Source: Gloeocapsa sp. PCC 7428 (GTDB lineage Bacteria > Cyanobacteriota > Cyanobacteriia > Cyanobacteriales > Chroococcidiopsidaceae). Taken from it: a DNA stretch of 64,000 nt. The stretch spans positions 4,216,001-4,280,000 of the forward strand of contig NC_019745.1 of assembly GCF_000317555.1 (NCBI RefSeq), written 5' to 3'. A program made the position numbers and the translations under genes. The notes under the pieces were generated by a model, which saw only the letters and a list, made by a program, of their open reading frames with translations, did not search any database and was not told the DNA's origin. Positions 18,583 through 27,496 of this stretch are shown here, piece by piece (the first letter of the stretch is position 1; every line of letters begins with the position of its first letter).

Positions 18583-19941
18583 TCAAGTTTGCTGCTTGCG
18601 CGTCCAAAACAAAAGTGGTATGCCTGAGATGACGACGACTAAACCTAGAAGCGCGCCAATTCCGGTATAAGTTACACTAGAGTAAAGCAAATAGATACAA
18701 ATGATACAAAAAATGAGCGGAGTTACAGGATAAAACGGCACTTGGAAAGGTCTACGTACTTGAGGTTCGCGCTGTCGTAGCACAAAGATTGTCGTGACAG
18801 AGAGTAAAAAAAAGAACCAGAATACCGGCGCTGTATAGTCCACCATCGTTTCAAAGCCGTTGCGTGGAGCTAAAGTTCCAAATACAACAAGTACTAAAGA
18901 AATTGCACCTTGGACGAGTAAAGCACCTGCTGGAGTATTACCACCTCTTTGCCAGCGACCGAGAAAGGTAAATCCGGCGAAGTCTTGCCCTAACGCATAA
19001 TTTGTCCGCGCACCTGTAAAAATTGTGGCATTTGTAGCACCTAAAGTAGAAATCGCAATTAGAAAACTGATAAACACCGCACCAGGCGTTCCAAATGCAC
19101 CACGCATCAAATCGGCGGCGACAGCTTGTGAACCGGCAGTTCCTGCAAGCCCTAAACCACGCAGATAAGCAAGGTTGATCAGCAAATAAATTGCTGTAAT
19201 AATCCCAAGACTCCAAACGAGCGATCGCACCATATTACGTCGGACATTGCGGATCTCCGCAGAAATATACGCAGCTTCGTTCCAACCACCGTAGGACAGC
19301 AACACAAAAATCATGACTAATCCCAAACTGCTTTCGGTTGAAATAGTCGATGGTTGCGGAGATTCAATCGTTGCGGCTAAACCGACACCTACCACGAGTA
19401 ACAAACCTAGAACCTTGGCTGCGGTTAACCAATTTTGTGCCACTTTGCCTTGTTGTACGCCAACAATATTCAAACCAGTTAAGAGGGCGATCGCCAATCC
19501 TGCATAAATCGAAGGTGAATAAGTTCCTAGGCGAAATAGCTGTGAAGCATAATCACCAAAAACAAATGCTAGCAATGCAATCGAGCCAGTTTGAATCACG
19601 GTCATGCGCGCCCAAGCAAATAAAAAAGCAACAGGTTTGCCAAACGCACGTAGCAAGTAATAATAATTACCGCCTGTGTGCGGATAGGTTGTTGCTAACT
19701 CGCCATAACATAGTGCGCCGAGTAATGATATCAGACCCCCCAAAACCCAAGCTCCAAGCGCCACAATGCCATTACCGCTATTTGCAGCAACCAGCGCGGG
19801 TGTTTCAAAAATCCCTGCACCGATAACGATACCAACAATAATTGCGATCGCATCTCCAAACGCTAGTGCTGGCTCAGGTGCTGTTGCAGTGCTTGTTACC
19901 CCTTCTTGATTTAAGTTGTGTTCTCGTTGCTCCACTATCAA
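18583..19941 (-). CDS. APC-family amino-acid permease
   Basis: 452 residues with about 12 hydrophobic segments and the family start pattern GDAIAIIVGIVIGAGIFETPA in TM1, whose unwound GIGAGIF-type motif binds the substrate amino group. Later segments include GALCYGELATTYPHTGGNYYYL and NATIFTGARTNYALG. It should import or exchange amino acids or polyamines across the plasma membrane. The short polar N-terminus and basic C-terminus are usual. It is the first gene of a minus-strand group, with a repeat-rich intergenic region upstream. Confidence 0.9.
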   Translation of the reverse strand: MIVEQREHNLNQEGVTSTATAPEPALAFGDAIAIIVGIVIGAGIFETPALVAANSGNGIVALGAWVLGGLISLLGALCYGELATTYPHTGGNYYYLLRAFGKPVAFLFAWARMTVIQTGSIALLAFVFGDYASQLFRLGTYSPSIYAGLAIALLTGLNIVGVQQGKVAQNWLTAAKVLGLLLVVGVGLAATIESPQPSTISTESSLGLVMIFVLLSYGGWNEAAYISAEIRNVRRNMVRSLVWSLGIITAIYLLINLAYLRGLGLAGTAGSQAVAADLMRGAFGTPGAVFISFLIAISTLGATNATIFTGARTNYALGQDFAGFTFLGRWQRGGNTPAGALLVQGAISLVLVVFGTLAPRNGFETMVDYTAPVFWFFFLLSVTTIFVLRQREPQVRRPFQVPFYPVTPLIFCIICIYLLYSSVTYTGIGALLGLVVVISGIPLLFWTRKQQT

Positions 19942-19964
19942 TTTTGTTCCAAGCGGTTTGTGCT

Positions 19965-20051
19965 ATACCATTTCACTAATTAAAAACGACAAATCATTTC
20001 TCCTCTGCTCCTCTGCTGCCTATTTGTAGTAACTTCAAAGTGACATGGTAT
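19965..20051. repeat. 87-bp dispersed repeat with inverted ends
   Basis: Ends ATACCATTTCAC (19965-19976) and GTGACATGGTAT (20040-20051) pair at 11 of 12 positions. The right half (20019-20043) matches, in inverse orientation at 24 of 25 bases, a segment at 37710-37734. The middle holds CTCCTCTGCT tandem units that also recur at 37.79 kb. Confidence 0.55.
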
Positions 20052-20140
20052 TACCTGGTCTTATTCAGCGAATGGCACGAGTGCAATAACTACCACTAAG
20101 GGGAAGCTAAAGCTGATTTGCTTCTTGCCTCCCCTAAATA

Positions 20141-20282
20141 TAGCTACCGCGTACACATAAGTCTAGACTGGCGTCGCTCCAAGCTTTTTCGCCCCCTTGC
20201 ATCCCCCACCTGTGGGAGGTTGGGAGGCGGTTCGCCAGGGACGCGTGCTAGATACCGACTATTTATGTGTACACCGTAGCTA
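20141..20282. mobile_element. MITE-like element, 142 bp
   Basis: Terminal inverted repeats of 20 bp match at 18 positions: TAGCTACCGCGTACACATAA at 20141-20160 and its near complement at 20263-20282. There is no coding capacity. The interior contains the hairpin-forming GGCGGTTCGCC and G-rich blocks. A target duplication is not clear beyond TA. The size and structure suggest a non-autonomous transposable element; no matching transposase lies in the window. It occupies most of the gap between the permease and the OB-fold gene. Confidence 0.5.
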
Positions 20283-20308
20283 GGTATAGTGAGGTCTATT
20301 TTTATTAA

Positions 20309-20728
20309 CTAATTTCGTGCCGGAGCGTTGCCTCTGCCTCTAGCTCCAGGAGCGCGATTAGGACCGCCAGCCCAAGGCGGTGGACCTTGTGCGGGGCGAA
20401 TTTGAATTACTGTACCATTGGCTCTCGTAATCGAGAAAGCATCAAACTCACCGCCTCTCCCTAGTTCACCATTGACAGTGACTTGTTCTCCTGGAGAGAT
20501 GTTGATTTGTTGCCACCACTGCGGTCCAGCATCAACGATAATTTGCCCTGATTCATCTTCAAGGATAAAGTCATTACCAACAACGCTCGTCACTTTACCG
20601 GATATCGTTGTTCCAGGAGGGCGTTGCTGTAGATCGCCAATTCGTATTTGCGATCGCGCTATAGTAGGTATTCCTAATGCGGAAACTGACGCTGCTATAG
20701 CCAAGCCAAGTAAAAATCGCTTGTTCAT
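20309..20728 (-). CDS. Secreted OB-fold protein
   Basis: 139 residues. A signal peptide (LGLAIAASVSALGIPTIARS) precedes a small beta-barrel domain: GTTISGKVTSVVGNDFILEDESGQIIVDAG, then GEQVTVNGELGRGGEFDAFSITR. This layout resembles the bacterial OB-fold (BOF/YgiW-like) and other exported nucleic-acid- or sugar-type OB proteins. The C-terminus is Pro/Gly/Arg-rich and probably disordered. Its role is not known; it is preceded by a 160-bp promoter region and followed by the MITE-like element. Confidence 0.65.
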   Translation of the reverse strand: MNKRFLLGLAIAASVSALGIPTIARSQIRIGDLQQRPPGTTISGKVTSVVGNDFILEDESGQIIVDAGPQWWQQINISPGEQVTVNGELGRGGEFDAFSITRANGTVIQIRPAQGPPPWAGGPNRAPGARGRGNAPARN

Positions 20729-20888
20729 AGCTGATCTCCTTGTATTGTCAATATTGTTAAAAGTAAATGTGACAGTGGAGTGACAGCAACATGAACATCA
20801 GGTGACATGATTCAATGTTAGGCAATCCCTAAGCGCGTGTAAGGAGCTTTAATGTTTATACCAACTTAGGGATCTTACCTAACGTAGT

Positions 20889-21905
20889 TTAGAAGTTGTA
20901 ACCTACTCCAATTAATAATCCAACTTCAGTGTCATCAATAAAACCGATGTTGACACCCGCAGTTGCTGTAAACTGTTCCGTTAGTGGTACGTCAACACCA
21001 CCACTAATCAAAGCACCGACGGTGCTATCTTGACCTGTAGATACTGCAATTCCCGCACCGATATAAGGAGCCACGTTAAGCTGTGCTGCTGCTACTCCTG
21101 TTTCTGCGGGTGGAAAGTCAGCAGTAATTGGGATAGCAATTACTGTATTGTCTCCAAAATATGCTGCTGGTCTAATTGAAAAAGTATCAGTCAAGCCAAT
21201 CTTACTGTAAACAGCAAAAGCACCTTCACTGAGAGTAGTTTCTCCACCGAAGCCAATATTACCACCAACACCGATGTAGCTAGCACCACCACGCGTTGCT
21301 GTACCAGGTACAATCGCCGGTTCTACAGTTGTATCTGGAGTTGTGGTGTCAGGTACTTGCTGCGGTGTTGTCGGTTCTGGAAAAGTAGGATCTGGTGCAA
21401 GGCCAGGGGTTGGCTGTGTTTGCGTTGGTCCTGGGAACGTCGGGTCTGGTGTAGTGCCAGGCACTGGCTGTGTTTGCGTTGGTCCTGGGAACGTCGTACC
21501 TGGTTGCGTTTGCGTGCCAGGAGCAAATGGATCTGTTCCTGGGGCTGGCTGGGGTTGAACGAGATTCGGACTAGGACTTGGAGTGGTCGTGCCGTCTGTA
21601 CCTGGAGTTGTTTGGTTTAAAGGGTTGGGTGGGGCTGATTCGATTTGGTCATCAATATCGCCTTGCGTCGGTCCTAGGTTATCTAGGTTAGCCTGACTTA
21701 GCATGATGGAACGATTGCCATCTGTACCAGGCGCATTTCCACCCACCAGTGCAGACGCTGAAGTTGAAACATTGCTGTTTGCATCCGCAGTTGTTTGCAC
21801 ATCATAATTAACGGCTTGAGCCTGAGCTGATACTGCACTAGTAACAATGCCTGCTGCTGTGAGACTTGCTACTAGTGAAGCACGCCTGAACAAAATGGTT
21901 TTCAT
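20889..21905 (-). CDS. Outer-membrane beta-barrel protein with Pro/Thr-rich linker
   Basis: 338 residues. A signal peptide ends near SAQAQA. Residues about 85-200 are a low-complexity Pro/Thr/Gln/Gly linker containing an 18-residue tandem unit (TQTQPVPGTTPDPTFPGP and a close copy) encoded by 54-bp DNA repeats at 21412-21519. The C-terminal 140 residues show alternating beta-strand sequence (GGASYIGVGGNIGFGG, VAPYIGAGIAVSTG) and end in Phe (GVGYNF), as in outer-membrane barrels. The barrel resembles small OmpA/Opa-like porins. The linker may cross the peptidoglycan or polysaccharide layer. No neighbour indicates substrate. Confidence 0.7.
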   Translation of the reverse strand: MKTILFRRASLVASLTAAGIVTSAVSAQAQAVNYDVQTTADANSNVSTSASALVGGNAPGTDGNRSIMLSQANLDNLGPTQGDIDDQIESAPPNPLNQTTPGTDGTTTPSPSPNLVQPQPAPGTDPFAPGTQTQPGTTFPGPTQTQPVPGTTPDPTFPGPTQTQPTPGLAPDPTFPEPTTPQQVPDTTTPDTTVEPAIVPGTATRGGASYIGVGGNIGFGGETTLSEGAFAVYSKIGLTDTFSIRPAAYFGDNTVIAIPITADFPPAETGVAAAQLNVAPYIGAGIAVSTGQDSTVGALISGGVDVPLTEQFTATAGVNIGFIDDTEVGLLIGVGYNF

Positions 21906-22421
21906 ACGTTATTCCTTAGTATTCCTTACATTGACCTCAGTGATTCAGGGTGATAGACTGGATTGACTATCTTCAGTCTTCCTGACAAATGTGACGCAAA
22001 TGTGACAAAAGCTTGGTATCAAAAAGATTTCTGCCAAAAGTTATACTTGCGTTTCGCACAAAAATTTAGGTATCTACCAGAAAGAATACGCAGAAGGTCT
22101 TACAAAATTCGCTGTAGCTTTCATATTCTGCTCCTCACTCCTCGTATCGTCTACAATCGAGTATTGATTGTTAACTGGATTTAACATTAATTCTGATACT
22201 ATTGCAACATTTTATTGCTTTTTGTATCTAAACTGCGGTATCTAATTAAGATATTAAATATATTAATTTGGTATCATTAAGACTCTAAAATGAATTGTGC
22301 GCTCGTCACATCCACAATTCCTCATAAAATTTCTGACTTGCGACTAAGTTTGATTCACTGGCACTCTTGTTATGAGAAAGCAATGTAGCCTCGCTTGAGT
22401 TGAGGTGAGGATGAAACACGA
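21906..22421. other. Intergenic region, no gene recognised
   Basis: About 515 bp between divergent genes. A 73-codon open frame on the plus strand (21963-22184) has no ribosome site and an unnatural composition rich in Arg, Tyr and Ile; I do not call it. Promoters for both flanking genes must lie here. Confidence 0.55.
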
Positions 22422-23504
22422 ATGGGCTGGTTATCACAAGTTGTCGGAACAGGGTTAGTCGTATTAGCGCTTGCAGATATTTATATGACAGTGTTGTACC
22501 CCAGAGGTGAAAGGGGTATAATCAGCGTGCCGCTAGCGCGCGGATTGTGGCAAGTGTTTCGCTTCAGTGCTGGTTTTGTGCGTAAGCGCGATCGCATCCT
22601 CTCGTATATGGGTCCCACACTGCTAGTTGCAACGATTGCCATGTGGGTATTATTACTTGTTGTAGGATTTGCATTAATCTATTGGTCTGCATTAGGCACT
22701 GAAATCCAAATGGAGGGCAAAGAGACTCCTACAGATTTTGCTACAGCAATCTACTACAGTGGATACTCGCTCGTAACTTTAGGGACGGGTGATATTACAC
22801 CCCAAACAGGGACTTATCGTTTGCTGATGATCCTCGAATCAATTCTAGGCTTTTCTGTGTTTACAGTTACGTTAACTTTTTTGCAGTCGGTATATAACCA
22901 GCTGATGCAACGTAATATTTTTGCCTTGAGTCTTCATCACCGTACAGGCAGAACCGCAGATGCAGCAGTAATGTTAGCACGTATGGGTTCGAGTGGAAGC
23001 TTTGATAGTAGTACTCATCAAGATCTCACGAACATAGCTCAAAATCTGTTGAATTTACTAGAGTCCAATCATTCGTATCCCGCGTTAGGCTATTTCCGCT
23101 TACAGGAAAGCTATTATGCATTAGCACGAGTTATTTTTTTAGCAATGGATACAGTGACGCTGATTAAAAGCGCGCTGGATGAAAATAGCTATCACTCGTT
23201 AGTCGCTTCAGCAGCAGTCGAAGGTTTAGAAGAAAGTGGAATGCAATTTTTAGCGGAGTTGTCTGAGTTGTTTCTTCCTGGTCATGCTACGCGCAAGAGG
23301 ACACAATCCGAACAAATGTGGCGATCGCGCTATGATAAGGCGATTGCCTATTTGGCTGCACAAGGAATTGCAACAACACCTGATTTAGAAGCTGGTGCAG
23401 ATTTATACGTTGCGCTACGTCGCCACTGGAACCCGAAGTTAATGGCGTTAGCCAGCTACTTGGAATACGAGTGGAGTGCGATCGCACCGCCTGATTTTAG
23501 ATGA
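22422..23504 (+). CDS. Two-pore-helix potassium-channel-like protein
   Basis: 360 residues. An N-terminal hydrophobic segment (about 8-25) precedes a pore module: helix at about 63-90, pore helix and filter YYSGYSLVTLGTGDITP (about 117-133), and a second helix at 137-160. The filter TLGTGD departs slightly from the K+ channel TVGYGD, replacing Tyr by Thr, so selectivity may be changed. The remaining 190 residues are a helical cytosolic domain without recognisable RCK/nucleotide motifs. It starts after an untranslated stretch and is followed by a dispersed repeat. Confidence 0.78.
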   Translation: MGWLSQVVGTGLVVLALADIYMTVLYPRGERGIISVPLARGLWQVFRFSAGFVRKRDRILSYMGPTLLVATIAMWVLLLVVGFALIYWSALGTEIQMEGKETPTDFATAIYYSGYSLVTLGTGDITPQTGTYRLLMILESILGFSVFTVTLTFLQSVYNQLMQRNIFALSLHHRTGRTADAAVMLARMGSSGSFDSSTHQDLTNIAQNLLNLLESNHSYPALGYFRLQESYYALARVIFLAMDTVTLIKSALDENSYHSLVASAAVEGLEESGMQFLAELSELFLPGHATRKRTQSEQMWRSRYDKAIAYLAAQGIATTPDLEAGADLYVALRRHWNPKLMALASYLEYEWSAIAPPDFR

Positions 23505-23510
23505 TAGTTG

Positions 23511-23550
23511 ACAGTGAAGAGAGTGTAGGAAGGCTTTGTCAACTCTCAAC
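23511..23550 (+). repeat. Dispersed intergenic repeat, copy A
   Basis: About 40 bp (CAGTGAAGAGAGTGT and onward to CAACTCTCAAC) that recurs in inverse orientation at 59396-59433 with about three mismatches. It directly follows the channel gene stop. Function unknown. Confidence 0.5.
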
Positions 23551-23603
23551 TCACCCTTTACCTTTACTGACTACTTTGTTAAAACTAATTAACCAGATTT
23601 GGT

Positions 23604-24383
23604 ATGAGTTATCAACTACAAGAAAAACCTATTAAATTAAACAACTATCAAACGGTTTATTTAGAAGGCGGAGATGCTCATTCTGAAACAATCTTATTTT
23701 TACATGGTTGGACAATAGCAACCGAGCCTTATCAAACAACGTTACATCTTTTATCGCAGAAATATCGTGTTATTGCGCCAGATTTACCAGGCTTTGGTAA
23801 AACTTCTTTTCCTAATTCTGTAGCTGACTATAACGGATATGTTGATTGTCTGATTACTTTTTTAGCAGCTTTAAATTTACAACAAGTTCATGTGGTCGGA
23901 CACTCAGGCGGGGGTGCAGTCGGGGTTGTTTTAGCAGCAACACATCCTTCGCTGGTTAAAAGTCTTATCATTATTGATAGTACAGGAATACCTTTAGGTT
24001 CTTTGCCTGAAGTAGCGCTACGGCGATTGATTGATTTTCCTGCACAACTTGGAAAATTCAAGCTTGAACCAATGCTGCTTTTTATTAAAGCATTGGTTAG
24101 TAATTGGATTTTTAAACCTCAAAATATGATACAAGCTACCTGGATAGCTTTAGAAAAAGATTTACGTCCGTTGCTGCCAAAGGTTCAATGTCCTACTTTG
24201 GTAGTTTGGGGCGATCGCGATTTATTTGTTCCTGTTAAGTTTGCTTATGATTTCTACGAAGGAATTCCTCACGCTCAATTAACTATTCTAGAGGGTGAAT
24301 ATCATGAATGGATTTTTTACCACGAACAAAAGTGCGTCGATCTTGTTTTTAATTTCTTTGATGAAGTCGAGCGATTGCTTTAG
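23604..24383 (+). CDS. Alpha/beta hydrolase
   Basis: 259 residues of the alpha/beta hydrolase fold: oxyanion motif FLHGWT (about 30-35), nucleophile elbow VGHSGGGAVG with Ser at about 98, acid in VVWGDRDLFVP and His in EGEYHEWIF. It has no signal peptide or lipobox. The Trp/His-containing cap gives no substrate clue. It stands alone, about 100 bp after the channel gene and 300 bp before the next one. Confidence 0.85.
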   Translation: MSYQLQEKPIKLNNYQTVYLEGGDAHSETILFLHGWTIATEPYQTTLHLLSQKYRVIAPDLPGFGKTSFPNSVADYNGYVDCLITFLAALNLQQVHVVGHSGGGAVGVVLAATHPSLVKSLIIIDSTGIPLGSLPEVALRRLIDFPAQLGKFKLEPMLLFIKALVSNWIFKPQNMIQATWIALEKDLRPLLPKVQCPTLVVWGDRDLFVPVKFAYDFYEGIPHAQLTILEGEYHEWIFYHEQKCVDLVFNFFDEVERLL

Positions 24384-24686
24384 GCTTTAATTTATAAGGT
24401 TGAATAGTATATAGCCAAAGACATATTTCTTTATATGCAATAAAATTTAGCAGTCCAAAATTAATTCTATGCTTTGGATAGAGGGAAAGATAGTTTTTAC
24501 ATCTTTATCCTTATATACAGTAAAAGTCATCCACAATCAAAAGAAGTCGTTTCTTTAGTTTGAGCAGCTAGTTAATACTTGAATAGCTGTATAATCAATC
24601 ATGTAAAAAAATATTGGAGTATAAGTTATACAAACTAATTTTCAGTGACAGTACTACTATCTTAAGCTTCGCATTATATACGATAA
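24384..24686. other. AT-rich intergenic region
   Basis: About 300 bp with no recognisable gene, RNA or repeat. It probably contains the promoter of the DUF2294-like gene. Confidence 0.5.
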
Positions 24687-25112
24687 ATGAGTACGCAAAA
24701 ACCTACACGCGGGCAAATAGAACGAACCCTGAGGCAACAAATTCAAGCATTATATTTAGCTGAACTAGGACAGCGTCCCGAACAAGTGATTTGTCAATTT
24801 TTTGATGACAAATTAGCAATTGTTTTAGAAAAATCTGTAACGCTTTCAGAGAAATTTTTACTAGCAACTCACCGCCAAGAGTTAGCCCAAGAAGTGCGAT
24901 CGCATATCGACGTAGCAATCAAGCCACAGTTAATTAAACTGGTTGAAGAAGTGACAGGCGTCGCAGTTAGCACTATCCTTACAGCGACCGATTTAAATAG
25001 TAGTATTTCAGGAATAATTGTCATTTTATCAGGATTACCTGCGGTGCGAGATTTAGAGACTATTCCGAAGGTGAAGCGGAAGAAGAAATGTTTAAAAAGC
25101 GAAAAATTGTAG
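24687..25112 (+). CDS. DUF2294-like protein
   Basis: 141 residues, soluble. The sequence TRGQIERTLRQQIQALYLAELGQRPEQVICQFFDDKLAIVLE, read in parts, and the later GVAVSTILTATDLNS match the short DUF2294 family found in cyanobacteria and Firmicutes; function is not established. The C-terminal KVKRKKKCLKSEKL is strongly basic. Its last 53 bp overlap the convergent receiver-domain gene, so this basic tail is encoded by DNA that is antisense to that gene's 3' end. Confidence 0.75.
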   Translation: MSTQKPTRGQIERTLRQQIQALYLAELGQRPEQVICQFFDDKLAIVLEKSVTLSEKFLLATHRQELAQEVRSHIDVAIKPQLIKLVEEVTGVAVSTILTATDLNSSISGIIVILSGLPAVRDLETIPKVKRKKKCLKSEKL

Positions 25113-25500
25113 TTTCTAAACTTTCAACAACGACAGGCTTTTCAATAAAATCATTACATCCTGCTGCCAAAGCTTTTGCTTGAAACAAAAATTTAGGTAA
25201 ACCCGTGACCGCAATAATCGGGCATGATGTACTTTGTCGTAGTTGCATTGTTAAAGAAATGCCATCAATTTCTGGTAGCATTAGCTCTAATAACACAAGT
25301 GCTGGCTGATGAGCGATCGCTAACTGTAATGCGTTTTGACTATTGGTAGTAGTAAGCGCGCAACAACCACAAAACTTAACGATTTCAGCCGTTAGCGTTA
25401 AGCTATCTAAATCACTATCTACGACTAAAGCAAGTGAATTTCCTGCTGTAGGAAAGAAGTAATTTTCTGGGGAAAAGTGTTCTAAGTCCACAGTAAGCAT
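25060..25500 (-). CDS. Receiver-domain protein with Glu at the phosphorylation site
   Basis: 146 residues: a short N-terminal extension and one CheY-like receiver domain with no output domain. The acidic pair is VVDSD (D28, D30), the switch Thr is AVTG (T99) and the conserved Lys is IEKP (K121). The site that should hold the phospho-accepting Asp reads VLLELMLPEIDG, so it is Glu72. Asp-to-Glu at this position often mimics the phosphorylated state in family members, so this may be a constitutive or phosphorylation-independent signal. It overlaps the convergent upstream gene by 53 bp. Confidence 0.82.
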   Translation of the reverse strand: MLTVDLEHFSPENYFFPTAGNSLALVVDSDLDSLTLTAEIVKFCGCCALTTTNSQNALQLAIAHQPALVLLELMLPEIDGISLTMQLRQSTSCPIIAVTGLPKFLFQAKALAAGCNDFIEKPVVVESLETTIFRFLNISSSASPSE

Positions 25501-25904
25501 TGTCGTTGGGTTCCTCTACACATACCAGCTAAGCGCTTGAATCGTGTAAGATGTTCAGCGATACCTTAGCAAGAACGAGGCATTCCCAAGCACGTAACCG
25601 CTACGTTTGAGATTGGCTCGAAGTTAACTTATTCAGTTGCTGTTTTTTCGCGGACTTGAAAAAAATCGCAAGCGGATAAGTTTAAATTCAGGTACACGTT
25701 ATAAAATAGCCGCTTTTGGCTATAAGTACAATAACTTTAGAATTATTTAACCAATTCCTATTAATTTTTGTTACAAAGTATACAATTAGTCCTATATACG
25801 TTTGGCTATGTGTTGAATGGCTAATATAAGTAATAGGTAATTGACGAATAAATATTTCTTCTACATAGCAATTAAAGCTCAGGACATTATTACCTATTGA
25901 CTTA
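25501..25904. other. Intergenic region, no gene seen
   Basis: About 400 bp between two minus-strand genes. It holds the promoter of the receiver gene presumably, but no site can be assigned. No repeats or RNA genes were recognised. Confidence 0.5.
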
Positions 25905-27308
25905 CTAACGTCGTATCCGTTTGTGTAGCTGTTCGGCTTTTTCTAGCAATTGCTCGCTACCCGCTTCAGTAATACCTTTGACGTAGTTGATTTTGATTTC
26001 TTCTAACATATCAATTAATAAAGATTGAATTTCTTGCATATTGTGTTTTTTTTGCAACTCGTTTTCTAACGCGTCGCGTAAGTTTCTTCCTAAGCGGGCT
26101 GTGAGTTCGGCTCCTACAGGGTCTTGCATCGAATTGGTGAGATTATTGTATGTCATGCTGAATATAGCTCTAGCTAGCTTTCGCGTTTGGTTCTTACCCG
26201 CATGACGTAAACCTGGAATGTATTGTATGATGCGATTTCCTGGAAGTTGGTGTAGCGTACTCGCAAGGCTATGATGAATCAAGTTTTCGATATCAGGTTG
26301 CACTTTGGGGAGTACATCGTAAACGCCGATGCGAAACAAGCGTGAGGCGATCGCACTAACTTCATTGACATTGTTAACTTGTACATACGGTTTGCGTAAC
26401 TCTGGATGCAATAGCCAACGCAACACATCACCGTTACGGATCGAATTTTGCATCTGCTCTACAATTTGAATACCTGCCATTTCAGTAAGTTCGGCTGCAA
26501 AACTGATCGCAAAATCGCGTTGGGCTTCAGCGCGTAGAGGATCGAGATTTAATAAACCAGTGTGGTAAAGACGTACTGATACAGGAAGTATCCGCAACAA
26601 TCGCCAAAACGGTAAAAGTAAAAATACGTCATACCAACGCCGTAAAGTTGCTTCTAGCCAACTTAAATATGGATAACGGCGGCGAATCGTCGTCACTCGC
26701 GCCAACAGATCGAGAGCAAAAATGACGACAAACGGTAAATCAAGCAGCCAAAAGTGATTCGTTGGTGTATCTAGGCGATTAACACTGCGATAATAGTTGG
26801 TACGCATCAACGGGTAAATGCGCGTGTGCCAAAACTCCATCTCTTGTTGCCAACCTGCTTGCGTCAGATACGATTGACTCCAAAATCTCGCAAATGCATC
26901 TCTGGCAAAAGTTTCCCCTGTGCGTACTCGCAGGCGTTGCTTAATCGTTTCAAACTGGCTACTTTTATAAGCTGCGGCAAAAGGATTATCTTCAATTAGT
27001 GTTTGACTGAGTACGCGCATTCGCGCAAGTTCGCGTGCGGTTTGGGGTGACTGCAATCCAGTCAGCGCAACTTGTGTTTCTAAAGCTGCAACTTGTGCAA
27101 GATAACTTTCGGTTTCGGGATGCGGTTGAATGCCCTTGACTGGATCGTAAAGCCGTGTCACGCTCGGAATCGTTTGCAGGTAGAAATCACGACTATACAA
27201 ATATGTTAAGTCAAAAATGACTAATATCAAATTGATCAAAGCGAGAATCGCAATGCCACGTTCTCTCCAGGGGTAGCGACGCTCAAAATACGGTTTAAGT
27301 TTTGGCAT
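25905..27308 (-). CDS. Conserved membrane protein of unknown function
   Basis: 467 residues. One transmembrane helix lies near the N-terminus (GIAILALINLILVIFDLTYL), followed by a soluble helical region of about 150 residues. A second hydrophobic pair follows (FWLLDLPFVVIFALDLLARV and YDVFLLLPFWRLLRILPV), with Arg spaced every three or four residues in the latter, reminiscent of a voltage-sensor S4 but without a visible pore filter. The C-terminal 200 residues are soluble and helical. I do not recognise the family beyond cyanobacterial hypotheticals with ion-transport-like membrane parts. Confidence 0.7.
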   Translation of the reverse strand: MPKLKPYFERRYPWRERGIAILALINLILVIFDLTYLYSRDFYLQTIPSVTRLYDPVKGIQPHPETESYLAQVAALETQVALTGLQSPQTARELARMRVLSQTLIEDNPFAAAYKSSQFETIKQRLRVRTGETFARDAFARFWSQSYLTQAGWQQEMEFWHTRIYPLMRTNYYRSVNRLDTPTNHFWLLDLPFVVIFALDLLARVTTIRRRYPYLSWLEATLRRWYDVFLLLPFWRLLRILPVSVRLYHTGLLNLDPLRAEAQRDFAISFAAELTEMAGIQIVEQMQNSIRNGDVLRWLLHPELRKPYVQVNNVNEVSAIASRLFRIGVYDVLPKVQPDIENLIHHSLASTLHQLPGNRIIQYIPGLRHAGKNQTRKLARAIFSMTYNNLTNSMQDPVGAELTARLGRNLRDALENELQKKHNMQEIQSLLIDMLEEIKINYVKGITEAGSEQLLEKAEQLHKRIRR

Positions 27309-27496
27309 TATTTTGCAGGGCGCGAGAGTACGAGCAAGTTTTTAACAATGATGAGTGTGATGCCTCAGCTTGCTTTCTCTAATCTAGCCACAACACAAGT
27401 CGCCAGATGCTTGATTAGCCCCTGTATTACGACACAAATAAGAATAGTGAGTAGGAATAAATCTGATAAAGACTTAGATTTCAATGCGATCGCACA

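Noticed and set aside
21963-22184. 73-codon plus-strand frame in an intergenic region
   Set aside because: No ribosome site, no recognisable domain, and unnatural composition.
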